Origin: Lawsonibacter sp900766145
GTDB lineage: Bacteria; Bacillota; Clostridia; Oscillospirales; Oscillospiraceae
DNA length: 64,000 nucleotides
Direction: 5' to 3' (one strand)
NCBI RefSeq assembly: GCF_030372275.1
Contig: NZ_JAUDDJ010000007.1
Shown here one piece after another: positions 10,116-19,254 of the stretch. The translations under genes were made by a program, and so were the position numbers. A model generated the notes under the pieces. The model saw only the letters and a program-made list of their open reading frames with translations, was not told the DNA's origin and did not search any database. Each line of letters opens with the position of its first letter. Position 1 is the stretch's first letter.

Positions 10116-11303
10116 ATGGATCAGGTAAATGAAATTTTAGCGGCGATCGGCCAGGCAGGGAAAAACCCAGACGGTTCCTACACCCGAATTAGTTTTTCTC
10201 CCTCTTATTTCCAGGCCGTGGAGATCGTGCGTAACAAGATGGAAGAGCTGGGAATGCAGGTAAACCAGGACGTAGCCGGTAATATTCACGGCGTCCTGCC
10301 CGGCTCGGACCCTAAGGCTAAGAGCATCATTATGGGGTCTCACTTGGACACCGTTCCCTCCGGCGGCCTTTACGACGGGGCATACGGTGTGGCGGGCGCA
10401 CTGGAAGTGGTGCGTCGGCTCAAGGAGTCCGGTGTGCAGCTGCGCCACCCGATTGAGATTTACGGCTTCAATGCGGAGGAGTCCAACCCGGTGGGCGGCA
10501 CCTTCGGCAGCCGTGCCATTACCGGTCTGGTGGATCCCCATCAGCCCGGCCTGGAAGAGGCGCTGCAGAGCTATGGTCGTACCGTGCAGGAGATCATGGA
10601 CTGCCAGCGGGACTTTAACGATGCCAAATGTTATCTGGAGCTGCATATCGAGCAGGGCGATCACCTGGACGATATCGGCGTGCAGATCGGCGTAGTTCGG
10701 GGTATTGTGGGCATCGTGCGCTATAAGATCACGGCCATTGGACACAGCAACCATGCCGGCACCACCCAGATGAAAAACCGCCGGGACGCTATGGTGGCCA
10801 TGGCCCGCCTGATCGCGCAGGCGGATCAGCGCTGCCGGGAGATCGACGATACGCTGGTGCTGACGGTGGGAACCATCCAGTGCTGGCCCGATTCGGAAAA
10901 CGTGATCCCGGGCAAGGTGGAGTGCTCCTTTGAAATGCGGCATATGGACGCGGAAAAGACCGACGCTATGATCCAGGCCATTGAGGAGATCACCAAGACC
11001 ATTGATACGGTGACCTTCCAGATCGAAAAGCAGATTGATAAGGGCAGCGTGCGCTGCGACAAGCATATCATGCAGCTGATCGACCAGGCCGCGGAGGAAG
11101 TGGGCGCCAGCCGTGAGGTTATGCCCAGCGGAGCCGGCCATGACGCCAACCCCATGGCCCACCGTCTGCCCATGGGCATGATCTTTGTGCCCAGCAAGGA
11201 TGGCTTGAGTCACTGCGGCGAAGAGTGGACCGCACCGGAGGATCTGACCCGGGGGGCGGATGTGCTCTATCGCACGGTGCAGAAGCTGGATCAGGAGGAT
11301 TAA
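10116..11303 (+). CDS. M20-family amidohydrolase (allantoate amidohydrolase / N-carbamoyl-amino-acid hydrolase)
   Basis: A 395-residue zinc-dependent hydrolase removing the carbamoyl or ureido group from the ring-opened product. Visible metal ligands: H76 and D78 (GSHLDT), D87 (LYDGAYG), E121/E122 (NAEESNP) and a later His in LELHIEQG. The PSGGLYDGAYG and FGSRA motifs are typical of the AllC/HyuC group. It completes racemase, importer, ring-opening enzyme and ureido hydrolase. Allantoate and N-carbamoyl-amino acids cannot be told apart here. A T-run terminator follows. Confidence 0.88.
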   Translation: MDQVNEILAAIGQAGKNPDGSYTRISFSPSYFQAVEIVRNKMEELGMQVNQDVAGNIHGVLPGSDPKAKSIIMGSHLDTVPSGGLYDGAYGVAGALEVVRRLKESGVQLRHPIEIYGFNAEESNPVGGTFGSRAITGLVDPHQPGLEEALQSYGRTVQEIMDCQRDFNDAKCYLELHIEQGDHLDDIGVQIGVVRGIVGIVRYKITAIGHSNHAGTTQMKNRRDAMVAMARLIAQADQRCREIDDTLVLTVGTIQCWPDSENVIPGKVECSFEMRHMDAEKTDAMIQAIEEITKTIDTVTFQIEKQIDKGSVRCDKHIMQLIDQAAEEVGASREVMPSGAGHDANPMAHRLPMGMIFVPSKDGLSHCGEEWTAPEDLTRGADVLYRTVQKLDQED

Positions 11304-11336
11304 CCGGTCTGCCTGACCTTCCAAAATAAAACATAT

Positions 11337-11389
11337 CCCCCGTTTTTGGGGCCTGTGCATGAAATGGCCCTGAAAACGGGGGAATTTTT
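11337..11389 (+). terminator. Terminator of the ureide operon
   Basis: CCCCCGTTTT (11337-11346) pairs with AAAACGGGGG (11373-11382), with an inner GGCC pair, followed by TTTTT. Confidence 0.88.
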
Positions 11390-11568
11390 GCCCAAAAAGT
11401 TGGGGTTGCTTTTTTTCTGCCCATGGTATTTAATAAAATATTACGTAGACATCTGGCAGGTTTTAGCAAATTACGTTATGATAAGAGCGAAGGAAAGCAT
11501 AAAAGAGCGTGGTGTGGCTTATGAGGGGAAGCCCGCCAAACATGTTTTATGTGATGAAGGAGATTACT

Positions 11569-12330
11569 ATGGAGGAAAAAAGCACGCAGCGCATCAATTC
11601 GGTGGCGCGAGCCATTCAGATTTTAGAGCTCTATCCCAAATTAAATGCCCAGTACCTTGGTGTCAGTGAGATCAGCAAGGCACTGGGGCTGCAAAAGACA
11701 TCCACCTTTTATATTGTAAAGACGCTGCTCAGTATGGGGTGGCTAATCCAGGAGACGCCCAACGGAAAGTATAAGCTGGGGTCCCGGCTCCTGCGGGTAT
11801 CGGCCATGGTGTCCCAGAATGTTACGGCGGAGGAGGTCATCCTTCAGGAGATGAACCGGCTGCTGAACGAGTATAATGAGGATGTGGTCCTCACCGCCAT
11901 GGTGGACGGCCTGCCCATCTGCGTGGAAAAGGTACATTCGTCCAATATGCTGCGGATTCAATCCAAGGTGGGCCGGGTGGGCAACCTGGTGCGGGGCTCC
12001 ACCGGTAAGGCCCTGCTTGCCTGGCAGCCGGAGGAGTTTATTCAGGAGACGCTGGAGGAAAAACTCTCTGACCCCCAGGAGCGGGAGCAGCTGCGGAACA
12101 ATCTGACCCAGATCCGCCAGCAGGGCTACTGTATTTCCGTCTCTGAGCAGGACGCGGGAGTCATGTCGGTGGCCGTGCCCATCCGGGACCAGAGCGGCGT
12201 GGCCCGCTACTCTCTGGCCGTGGTTGGAGAGGAAAAGCGGATGCTGGCCAAGGGAATCGACTCCATCCGGGAGGAACTGGTGAACACAGTTTATCAGCTG
12301 GAGGAGTCTCTGCGGCTGCTCTGGGAGTAA
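11569..12330 (+). CDS. IclR-family transcriptional regulator
   Basis: The 253-residue protein has an N-terminal winged HTH (about 8-68: INSVARAIQILELY, then EISKALGLQKTSTFYIVKTL) and a C-terminal GAF-like IclR effector domain (GRVGNLVRGSTGKALLAW). The start at 11569 has AAGGAG 6 bp upstream; an in-frame start 60 bp earlier lacks such a site. It follows the ureide operon in the same direction after a terminator. IclR members such as AllR repress allantoin genes, so this is the likely regulator of the operon (inference). Confidence 0.9.
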   Translation: MEEKSTQRINSVARAIQILELYPKLNAQYLGVSEISKALGLQKTSTFYIVKTLLSMGWLIQETPNGKYKLGSRLLRVSAMVSQNVTAEEVILQEMNRLLNEYNEDVVLTAMVDGLPICVEKVHSSNMLRIQSKVGRVGNLVRGSTGKALLAWQPEEFIQETLEEKLSDPQEREQLRNNLTQIRQQGYCISVSEQDAGVMSVAVPIRDQSGVARYSLAVVGEEKRMLAKGIDSIREELVNTVYQLEESLRLLWE

Positions 12331-12341
12331 ACGGTGCAAAA

Positions 12342-12379
12342 AAACAGGGCATGGGAGCTTAGCTTCCCATGTCCTGTTT
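12342..12379. terminator. Bidirectional terminator between convergent genes
   Basis: AAACAGG-CATGGGAGCT pairs with AGCTTCCCATG-CCTGTTT, with A-runs and T-runs on both sides, between the IclR gene and the minus-strand RidA gene. Confidence 0.85.
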
Positions 12380-12389
12380 ATAAAATCGC

Positions 12390-12809
12390 TTATTCCGCAG
12401 CGGCCACCAGCTGGATTTCAACCGGGGCGTTGCCGGGCAGTGTGGCCAGGCCGATGGCGGCGCGAGCGCCGATGCCGGCCTCGCCCAGCTGCTCCACCAG
12501 CCAGTTGGAGGCAATGTCACCCACCTTTGCATGGGTGGTGTAGTCCTCGGTGGCGTTGAGATAGACGGTCAGAGACAGGATCTGAACGATCCGCTCTCCC
12601 GGAGCCAGGGTGTTCTGGGCTGCGGTGAGGGCGTTGGAGGCGGCCTGGATCACCGCGTCCCGGTAATCGTCCAGAGGACGGTCGGGGCTGATTTTTCCGG
12701 CCATCATCAGCACGCCGTCCTTGCGGGGGGTCATGCCGGCGGTGAAGATCAGGTTGCCGTAGCGCACGGCGGGCTTATACTTGCCCTGGGGAATGGGATT
12801 CTTACTCAT
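12390..12809 (-). CDS. RidA/YjgF-family enamine/imine deaminase
   Basis: A 139-residue small protein of the RidA family, which hydrolyses reactive enamine/imine intermediates released by PLP enzymes. Seen: ...GNLIFTAGMTPRKDG near the N-terminus and the C-terminal GARAAIGLATLPGNAPVEIQLVA, where the Arg corresponds to the substrate-carboxylate-binding Arg of the family. It overlaps the aminotransferase gene upstream by 4 bp (ATGA), so the two are translationally coupled and likely act in the same pathway. Confidence 0.9.
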   Translation of the reverse strand: MSKNPIPQGKYKPAVRYGNLIFTAGMTPRKDGVLMMAGKISPDRPLDDYRDAVIQAASNALTAAQNTLAPGERIVQILSLTVYLNATEDYTTHAKVGDIASNWLVEQLGEAGIGARAAIGLATLPGNAPVEIQLVAAAE

Positions 12810-14020
12810 GCCCGATACCTCTCAATCATAGTAATGATGCGGTCTACCGCAGCCTCAGCGGCCTGCCGGTCCTGGGAGAAATTGATGCGGAAGCTGTCGG
12901 TAAACTGGGGACCAAACTCTGTGCCGGGAGTGACGATGACATTGGCATGGACCCGCAGGACTTTGATGAAATCAGAGACGGGAATATCCAGGGGAGGAAG
13001 CTTGGGGAAGAGGTAGCTGCCTGCTTCCGTGGTACGGGCGGAGACGCCGGGGCAGGCGCGCAGCTTGGCCAGCAGGGAGTCGCGGATGACCTGGTGGGCG
13101 GCGATGCGCTCCTCCATCCAGCCGGCGGGCTCAGCAAACCAGGAGTGGAAGGCGGCCTGGCAATATCCGGGGGCGCGCAGGGAGACGATGGCCTGCAGCT
13201 TCTCCATACGCTCGATGATGGCGGCGGTGCCGAAGGCTACGCCCAGACGGTAGCCGCTGAGGGACTCGGTTTTGGAGGGGCCGATGATGGTGATCAGGTT
13301 TTCGGGACGCTCCTCTTTGGCGCACAGGTGGGTGTAGGTGCGGTTGTCAAAGACCTGACGGGAATACAGCTCATCCACGATGAGGGTGGCGCCGTACTGC
13401 TTGGCCAGGGCGGCGATGCGGCTGATCTCAGCATCGGAATAGATAACGCCGGTGGGGTTGTTGGGGTTGGAGAACAGGAAGAGCTTGGCGCCGTCCTGGA
13501 AGGCCTTCTCCAGCTGGGTGAGATCCAGACCGGCGCAGTCCTGAGCATTCTCATAGTCCATCTGAACGGGCACCATCTCACCGCCGAAGAACTCCACCAG
13601 CTTGCGGTTGGCAAAGTAATCGGGCTCCACAATGGCTACCTTGTCGCCGGCCACCATATTGGCGCCCACAGCAAGAAACAGTGCGCCCTGGGTGCCGGGG
13701 GTCAGGATGATGTTCTGATCGGGATCGATGGCAGAGCCGGTAAACGCGGAGATCTTTTCAGCCAGCTCGCTGCGGATGCCGCCGTTGCCACGGTACTCGG
13801 TGTAGGCCTGGTGGCCGCCGATCTTCTCCACGCCGGTCACAAAGTCAGACAGGGTGCCGGGAATGGGGGGATGGGCGTCTACGTCACCGTGGGAGAAGTC
13901 TACCAGCCGGCCCTCCAGCTTTTCTCCCCGCAGATCCAAAACAGCGGCCTTCTGACGGCCCTCCTGTCCGGGAGCGTTGTCACAGCCCAGTTTCGAGAAT
14001 TTTTCAAGCAAAGAATCCAT
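12806..14020 (-). CDS. Class I/II PLP-dependent aminotransferase
   Basis: A 404-residue fold-type I aminotransferase. Seen: NPNNPTG substrate-binding motif, an Asp in TLIVDELYSRQV, the PLP lysine in GPSKTESLSGYRLG and a C-terminal Arg (SFRINFSQ) binding the carboxylate. An unusual N-terminus (about 60 residues before the Tyr/Gly-rich AYTEYRGNGG) is a little longer than in typical aspartate aminotransferases. It is coupled to ridA and divergent from a LysR gene. The substrate is unknown. Confidence 0.88.
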   Translation of the reverse strand: MDSLLEKFSKLGCDNAPGQEGRQKAAVLDLRGEKLEGRLVDFSHGDVDAHPPIPGTLSDFVTGVEKIGGHQAYTEYRGNGGIRSELAEKISAFTGSAIDPDQNIILTPGTQGALFLAVGANMVAGDKVAIVEPDYFANRKLVEFFGGEMVPVQMDYENAQDCAGLDLTQLEKAFQDGAKLFLFSNPNNPTGVIYSDAEISRIAALAKQYGATLIVDELYSRQVFDNRTYTHLCAKEERPENLITIIGPSKTESLSGYRLGVAFGTAAIIERMEKLQAIVSLRAPGYCQAAFHSWFAEPAGWMEERIAAHQVIRDSLLAKLRACPGVSARTTEAGSYLFPKLPPLDIPVSDFIKVLRVHANVIVTPGTEFGPQFTDSFRINFSQDRQAAEAAVDRIITMIERYRA

Positions 14021-14204
14021 GGCGAAAGCTCAGTCCTTTCTGTTTGGCAGCAGAATTTTCTGCCTGTTTTTGATGGTTTTAGTATATCACGGCCTGGAGC
14101 TTGCGTCTAATTCATAAATTGATAACTCATGTTATAAAAATATTTATAAGGTAAGAAAACAGAAATTCCGGAAGAAAAAACCTAAGTCCGTGGGGGAACA
14201 GACC

Positions 14205-15179
14205 ATGCTGATGCTGAAAGAGATGGAATATGTCTATGCGGTGTATCAGGAGCGCAGCTTTTCCAAGGCGGCAAAGAAGCTTTATTTGTCTCAGCCTGCC
14301 TTGAGCGCGGCGGTGAGAAAGGCGGAGGAGGAGATCCACACTGCCATCTTTGACCGCAGTACCAACCCCATCTGCTTGACTGTGGCGGGGGAATATTATA
14401 TCGACGCGGTAAAGCGGATTTTAGACATCCGGGAGGAGATGCAGACCTACTTTGACGCCCTGGCCGGCGAATGCCAGGGGACCGTGCAGGTGGGGGCGGC
14501 GTCCTTTTTCTGCGCCCATATTCTGCCCGGTGTGATCGAAGAGTTCCAACGGCAGTATCCCGCCTGGCGTGTCAGCCTGCTGGAGGCAAACGCGGGGGAT
14601 CTGCGCAAGTGCCTGCAATCGGGAGTCATTGATCTGAGCCTGGATGTGGAGCCTGCCGACCCCCGGCTGTTTGAGTCCAAAGTCTGGTATGAGGAGACCA
14701 TCCTTCTGGCAGTGCCCAGGGAGTTCCCGGTGAACCAGGGACTGGAGGCCTACTGCCTGAGCGCAGAGGATGTGCGCAATGGACGCCACCGGCAGGAAGA
14801 GGTGCCTGCCGTGGATCTGGCCCTGTTTGCCCAGGTGCCCTTTGTCTTTCTAAAAAAGGGAAATGATCTGTATCAGCGGGCGGTGACCCTGTGCCGAAAC
14901 GCTGGATTTACACCCAACGTGGTGATGCAGATGGACCAGCTGCTCACATCGTATTACGTGGCCCGGGACGGAAAAGGGGCCGCCTTTTTGCGGGATGGGC
15001 TTGCCCAGTTTATGGAGCGGGAGGAAAAGCTGTGCTTCTATAAGCTAGGGGACAAGAATGCCCGGCGGGCCGTGATGTTTTCCTGGCGGAAATCGGCAGA
15101 GCGGTCCAAGCCCACCTGGGCGTTTCTCCGGTATGTGACAGGGGAGGAGGACGAACAGGGGCCTGTTTCACAGGAATGA
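14205..15179 (+). CDS. LysR-family transcriptional regulator
   Basis: A 324-residue regulator with HTH at about 5-60 (KEMEYVYAVYQERSFSKAAKKLYLSQPALSAA split by the usual turn) and an effector-binding domain. The ATG at 14205 has GGGGGA 8 bp upstream; a GTG 15 bp earlier is an alternative. It is divergent from the aminotransferase/ridA pair and convergent with the pxp operon, so either may be its target. Confidence 0.87.
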   Translation: MLMLKEMEYVYAVYQERSFSKAAKKLYLSQPALSAAVRKAEEEIHTAIFDRSTNPICLTVAGEYYIDAVKRILDIREEMQTYFDALAGECQGTVQVGAASFFCAHILPGVIEEFQRQYPAWRVSLLEANAGDLRKCLQSGVIDLSLDVEPADPRLFESKVWYEETILLAVPREFPVNQGLEAYCLSAEDVRNGRHRQEEVPAVDLALFAQVPFVFLKKGNDLYQRAVTLCRNAGFTPNVVMQMDQLLTSYYVARDGKGAAFLRDGLAQFMEREEKLCFYKLGDKNARRAVMFSWRKSAERSKPTWAFLRYVTGEEDEQGPVSQE

Positions 15180-15214
15180 TCCTTATATTTTGGAAAACCT
15201 GTAATGCAAGCAAA

Positions 15215-15238
15215 AAGCCGGCAGAAATCTGCCGGCTT
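15215..15238 (+). terminator. Terminator between LysR and pxpA
   Basis: AAGCCGGCAG and CTGCCGGCTT flank AAAT, with a short A-run before and TTCTTG after; it may serve both convergent genes. Confidence 0.75.
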
Positions 15239-15275
15239 CTTGCGTTTGTAGGATTAGAGGGGAAAACAATATCAA

Positions 15276-16034
15276 TTACAGGAAATTGCGGATGGCAATG
15301 CCCTGAGATTGAAATTCCTTGCGGATGCGCTCCACAAAGGCCAGAGCCTTGGCCCCGTCGCCGTGGACGCACAGGGTGTCACCCTGGATAGCGATCTCCT
15401 TGCCGGTGATAGCAGTGACCTTGTGCTCCTTGATCATTTTTACGCAGCGCTCCACCGCCAGGTCCTCGTCGGTGATCATGGAGCCGGGCTGCTTGCGGGG
15501 GACCAGGGACAGGTCCTCCATGTAGGCCCGGTCGGCAAAGATCTCGGCTGCGGTCTTCAGACCCATCTTCTGAGCCTCCTGGCCCAAAACAGCGCCAGCG
15601 CAGTAGAAGATGCGGATGGAGGGATCGATCTCATACACGGCCTCACAGATGGCGCGGGAGACTTCCCGGTCATACTGGCACAGGTTGCCCAAAGCGCCGT
15701 GGGGGGCCACGTGCTGCAATTTCAGGCCGTAGCTCTGGGTGAAGGCCACCAGAGCGCCAATCTGATACTTCATGTAATTTTTGACCTCATCGGTGGACAA
15801 AACCATCTTCCGGCGGCCAAAGCCCATCAGGTCGGGATAACCGGGGTGGGCGCCCACGGCAACCCCCCGCTCCTTGGCCATGCGGACCACCTTATCCATC
15901 ACCATGGGGTCGCCGGCGTGGTAGCCGCAGGCCACGTTGGTGGAGGTGATGTGCTGGATGATGCCCTCGTCGTTTCCGATGCGGTAAGCGCCGAAGCTCT
16001 CGCCCATGTCGCTGTTTAAATCGATGGTATACAT
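15276..16034 (-). CDS. pxpA: 5-oxoprolinase subunit A (LamB/YcsF family)
   Basis: A 252-residue protein matching PxpA in length and motifs: DLNSDMGESFGAYRIGNDE at the N-terminus, TSTNVACGYHAGDP and VGAHPGYPDLMGFGRR. With PxpB and PxpC it cleaves 5-oxoproline (pyroglutamate) to glutamate using ATP. The ATG at 16034 is favoured over a GTG at 16043 because AAAGAGG then sits at proper spacing. It is the last gene of the pxpB-pxpC-pxpA operon. Confidence 0.93.
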   Translation of the reverse strand: MYTIDLNSDMGESFGAYRIGNDEGIIQHITSTNVACGYHAGDPMVMDKVVRMAKERGVAVGAHPGYPDLMGFGRRKMVLSTDEVKNYMKYQIGALVAFTQSYGLKLQHVAPHGALGNLCQYDREVSRAICEAVYEIDPSIRIFYCAGAVLGQEAQKMGLKTAAEIFADRAYMEDLSLVPRKQPGSMITDEDLAVERCVKMIKEHKVTAITGKEIAIQGDTLCVHGDGAKALAFVERIRKEFQSQGIAIRNFL

Positions 16035-16052
16035 GAAACGCACCTCTTTCTG

Positions 16053-17111
16053 TTACTGGGAGACCACCTGGATGGAGGTCTCGTAGACTTTTCCATTGAC
16101 AGTAATACGGTAATGGCGCACGGGGCCCAGCATGTGAGCCTGGGGCTGTGCCGGGGCCTGGGGCGCCGGAGCATTCAAATTCTGGTCCAGGGCGTTGAGC
16201 CGCTGCTGCATCTCCCGCCATAGCTGGTGGGCCTGGGGGACGGTGACGGACTGGAAGCGGATGGTGTCGCCGGGGCGGCACTGGCCGATGACGGGCAGGT
16301 CGGCGGTGATAACGGTAGCGATCTTGGTATAGCCGCCCACCGTCTGGCGCTCCGCCAGCATGATGATGGGCAGGCCGGAGGTGGGCACCTGGATGGCGCC
16401 GGTGACCATGCCGTCGGAGATGATGTTGCCGTCCACCTTATGCTGGATGACCGGACCGTCCAGGCGGCAGCCCATGCGGTCAAAGTCATTGGTCACGTTG
16501 TAGGGCTGGCCCAGAAAGGTATCGATGCCCTGGGGGGTGAAGGCGTCGTCCTGGGGGCCCAGAATGACCCGGAGCACCCGCTCCTTCCCCGCGGGCATGG
16601 GGTGGTCGGTGCGGCGCGCCTCCATGCGGGGCAGGGCTGTCTTGGGAGCCAGGAAGGAGATCTCATCTCCCTTGGCCAGTTTGCGGCCCTCCAGGCCGCC
16701 TACCTTATTCTGTACACCGGTGGCCCGGCTGCCCATGACTTCGGGGACGTCCAGTCCGCCGGCAAAGGCTACATAGGTGCGGCAGCCGGTGCGGGCGGCC
16801 CGCAGCTTCAGTACCGAGCCCGCCTTCACCAGAACTGCCTGGTTCATAGGCAGGGGCTTCTCATCCAGCAGGGGCATCATGTCCCCGCCGGTAACGGCAA
16901 TGATGTTGTCCTGGGTAAAGCGCAGGGTGGGGCCCAGCATGGTGGCCTCCAGAGCACTCAGGTCTCTGGAATTGCCCACCAGGATATTGGCGATCTGGAA
17001 GGACTCCAGATCCATGGGACCGGAGGGGGAGACGCCGAACTGCTCATAGCCGTACCGGCCTTTGTCCTGAATGGTGGTCAGGACTCCGGGATTTTCTACT
17101 ACGATGCCCAT
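16053..17111 (-). CDS. pxpC: 5-oxoprolinase subunit C (biotin-dependent carboxyltransferase-like)
   Basis: A 352-residue protein with the KipA/PxpC signature at the N-terminus (NPGVLTTIQDKGRYGYEQFGVSPSGPMD in two parts) and the later SDGMVTGAIQVPTSGLPI. It forms the catalytic complex with PxpB and is similar to the allophanate hydrolase C domain. A C-terminal Pro/Ala/Gln-rich stretch (residues about 310-330) is an unusual linker before the last strand. Only 2 bp separate it from pxpB. Confidence 0.92.
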   Translation of the reverse strand: MGIVVENPGVLTTIQDKGRYGYEQFGVSPSGPMDLESFQIANILVGNSRDLSALEATMLGPTLRFTQDNIIAVTGGDMMPLLDEKPLPMNQAVLVKAGSVLKLRAARTGCRTYVAFAGGLDVPEVMGSRATGVQNKVGGLEGRKLAKGDEISFLAPKTALPRMEARRTDHPMPAGKERVLRVILGPQDDAFTPQGIDTFLGQPYNVTNDFDRMGCRLDGPVIQHKVDGNIISDGMVTGAIQVPTSGLPIIMLAERQTVGGYTKIATVITADLPVIGQCRPGDTIRFQSVTVPQAHQLWREMQQRLNALDQNLNAPAPQAPAQPQAHMLGPVRHYRITVNGKVYETSIQVVSQ

Positions 17112-17113
17112 GT

Positions 17114-17836
17114 TCAGCCCTCCTTCTCATAGGTTTTGGGCTGGTAGCAGCCTAGCTCTACCTGCCGTTTGATATCCATGAATTCCGCCTTGTCCACCGG
17201 GACGTAGCGAATCCACTGGCCCGCCTTCAGCAGGAAGGGGTTTTTCTTGCGGTAGTCACAGGCCAGAATGGGAGTGGTGCCGATGATGTTCCAGCCGCAG
17301 GGCTGGTCGAAGGGGATGATGTCGCTCAATCCCAGCTGCACCACGATGCTGCCGCCGGGAATGCGTACCCGGGGGGTCTCCCGCCGCTTGAAGGAGAAGG
17401 GGTTCTCAAAGCGGGCGGTGTAGGGGTGGCCGGGTGCAAAGCCCAGCATATACACATAATAATCGCTCTGACTGTGGATGCGGATGATCTCTTCCTCGGT
17501 CTTGCCCTCGATGCGGGCGATCTCCTCCAGATCCAGGGCATATTCGCCTTCGTAGAGGACAGGGATTTCGGTGACAATGGACTTGGGGAGGCTGGACAGA
17601 TCCAGGTGCTTGACGCCCTGATCAATGGCCTGGCGCAGTCCGTCCAAATCAGCAGTAAGGGGGTCGTAATGGATGACCAGGGAGCGGTAGGTGGGAATGA
17701 GTTCGCCCACCCCGGGGAGCCGCCGCTCCTCCAGAGCACGCTTCAGGGCCACTACCTTCCGGTTGACCTCCATGCTGATCTCATTTTCAAATTCCACCAA
17801 CAGGGCCTGATCGCCCACGTCATGTAAGGTATACAT
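17114..17836 (-). CDS. pxpB: 5-oxoprolinase subunit B (KipI family)
   Basis: A 240-residue PxpB/KipI protein: GDQALLVEFENEIS at the N-terminus, YVYMLGFAPGHPYT and PRVRIPGGSIVVQLG, and the C-terminal CGWNIIGTTP. It is the first gene of the 5-oxoproline operon. Neighbouring glutaminase, glutamate-type symporter and aminotransferase genes fit a glutamate-centred catabolic region. Confidence 0.92.
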   Translation of the reverse strand: MYTLHDVGDQALLVEFENEISMEVNRKVVALKRALEERRLPGVGELIPTYRSLVIHYDPLTADLDGLRQAIDQGVKHLDLSSLPKSIVTEIPVLYEGEYALDLEEIARIEGKTEEEIIRIHSQSDYYVYMLGFAPGHPYTARFENPFSFKRRETPRVRIPGGSIVVQLGLSDIIPFDQPCGWNIIGTTPILACDYRKKNPFLLKAGQWIRYVPVDKAEFMDIKRQVELGCYQPKTYEKEG

Positions 17837-17853
17837 AAAGGTTCCTCCACTTG

Positions 17854-17885
17854 TCCGGCCGGTCCATGGTTATGGACCGGCCGGA
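17854..17885 (-). terminator. Hairpin between symporter and pxpB
   Basis: A perfect 14-bp stem (TCCGGCCGGTCCAT and its complement, 4-nt loop) without a clear T-run lies between the symporter stop and the pxpB start. It may terminate the symporter transcript or set a step-down within a longer operon. Confidence 0.65.
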
Positions 17886-17922
17886 TGGATTGATTGGTGC
17901 AGAATGACAGGGCGGCAAAGGA

Positions 17923-19254
17923 TCAGCTGTTGTAGATCTCCTTGTCGAACTCCTTCTCGCTGGTGGAGACGATCACGGTGGTAGCCGCGTCGCCCACCAC
18001 GTTCAGGGTGGTCAGGACCATCTCGCAGGGCTTGTTCATGGCAAGCACCAGAGAGTAGATGAGGGTACAAAGCTCGGTGTTGAAGCCAGCGCCGGTAAGA
18101 ACCGCATACAGCATAACGGAACCAGCAGCGGGGATAGCGGGGGTGCCCATGGAGGCGGCGATAGCCAGCAGGGTCATGGTCAGGTAGTTCATGGGGGTGA
18201 CTTCCAGACCGGCGCAGGTGGCAATGAAGGCGGCGCCGATGATGTGCATGATGGCGGTGCCGTTCATGTTGATGGTCATGCCCACGGGCAGTACGAAGTC
18301 GGTGATCTCCTCAGAGCAGCCCAGCTCCTTCACGCAGGTCTCACGGTTGAGGGGCAGTGCGGGGGCAGAGGCAGCGGCCCCGAAGGCGATGATGGCCACC
18401 TTAATCATCTTCTTCATGAAGATGAAGGGGTTGCAGCGGGTAGCGGCGCCGATGGCGATGGGATAGGCCACCAGCAGATAGATGATCAGGACGATGATGG
18501 TGACCAGGATGTAAGAGAAAATGTTGCTGACCTGGTCAATGCCGTAGATGGCGAAGGTGCGGGTGATCATGCAGAACACGGAGAAGGGGCTGCACACGAT
18601 GATCAGGAAGTCCAGGAACTTCTGCACGATCTGGCTGCACTCGTCGCAGAAGACCTTGAAGACCTTGATCTTGTCTTCCATAGCGGCGATGCTCACGCCG
18701 ATGATGACGGAGCAGGTGATAACCGCCAGCATCTTGTTGTTGCTGCTCAGGGCGGAGATCATATTGTCGGGCACCGCGTTAACAATGGTGACCAGAATGT
18801 TGCTGGTCTCGGCCTCGGTGACATCGGCGGCCAGGCTGTCCACCACAAACTCCCGGTACAGGCCCATGTTGATGACCAGCTCAGAGACCACGGCGGCGAA
18901 GAAGCAGGCCACCAGGTAGAACAGAACGAAGGTGATAATGGTCTTGCCGGCGATTCGGCCCAGCTTTCTCATGTCGTTCATGCCGCACACGGACATGATA
19001 ATGGAGAAAAAGACCATGGGCACGATGGCCAGCTTCAGTGCGTTGGTAAATACGGTTTGAATAATGTAGAACAGGCCGATGGCATTGCGCCCCTCGCTGA
19101 CTGTGATGTCCTGGAAAAAGATCTTATTCAGGATATCCCACGTGGCCGGGGACATGGAGGGTTTTAATAAGGAGATGACAATACCCAATATAACACCCAG
19201 AATGAGGGCTGTCACCATGCGCTTGACAAAGCTTTTCCGTTTCTTCTCAACCAT
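17923..19254 (-). CDS. Dicarboxylate/amino acid:cation symporter (DAACS family)
   Basis: A 443-residue membrane transporter related to GltP/SstT. Seen: about eight TM helices, a Ser-rich hairpin region in altered form (GAAASAPALPLNRETC), the conserved FVLPVGMTINMNGTAIM and the SMGTPAIPAAG loop. These transporters import glutamate, aspartate or serine with Na+ or H+. The start at 19254 is an ATG with GGGAG 8 bp upstream; an upstream TTG is less likely. It sits upstream of pxpBCA on the same strand. Confidence 0.9.
   Translation of the reverse strand: MVEKKRKSFVKRMVTALILGVILGIVISLLKPSMSPATWDILNKIFFQDITVSEGRNAIGLFYIIQTVFTNALKLAIVPMVFFSIIMSVCGMNDMRKLGRIAGKTIITFVLFYLVACFFAAVVSELVINMGLYREFVVDSLAADVTEAETSNILVTIVNAVPDNMISALSSNNKMLAVITCSVIIGVSIAAMEDKIKVFKVFCDECSQIVQKFLDFLIIVCSPFSVFCMITRTFAIYGIDQVSNIFSYILVTIIVLIIYLLVAYPIAIGAATRCNPFIFMKKMIKVAIIAFGAAASAPALPLNRETCVKELGCSEEITDFVLPVGMTINMNGTAIMHIIGAAFIATCAGLEVTPMNYLTMTLLAIAASMGTPAIPAAGSVMLYAVLTGAGFNTELCTLIYSLVLAMNKPCEMVLTTLNVVGDAATTVIVSTSEKEFDKEIYNS

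Noticed and set aside
12947..14110. A 387-codon plus-strand frame over the aminotransferase
   Set aside because: Antisense shadow of a gene with complete PLP motifs.
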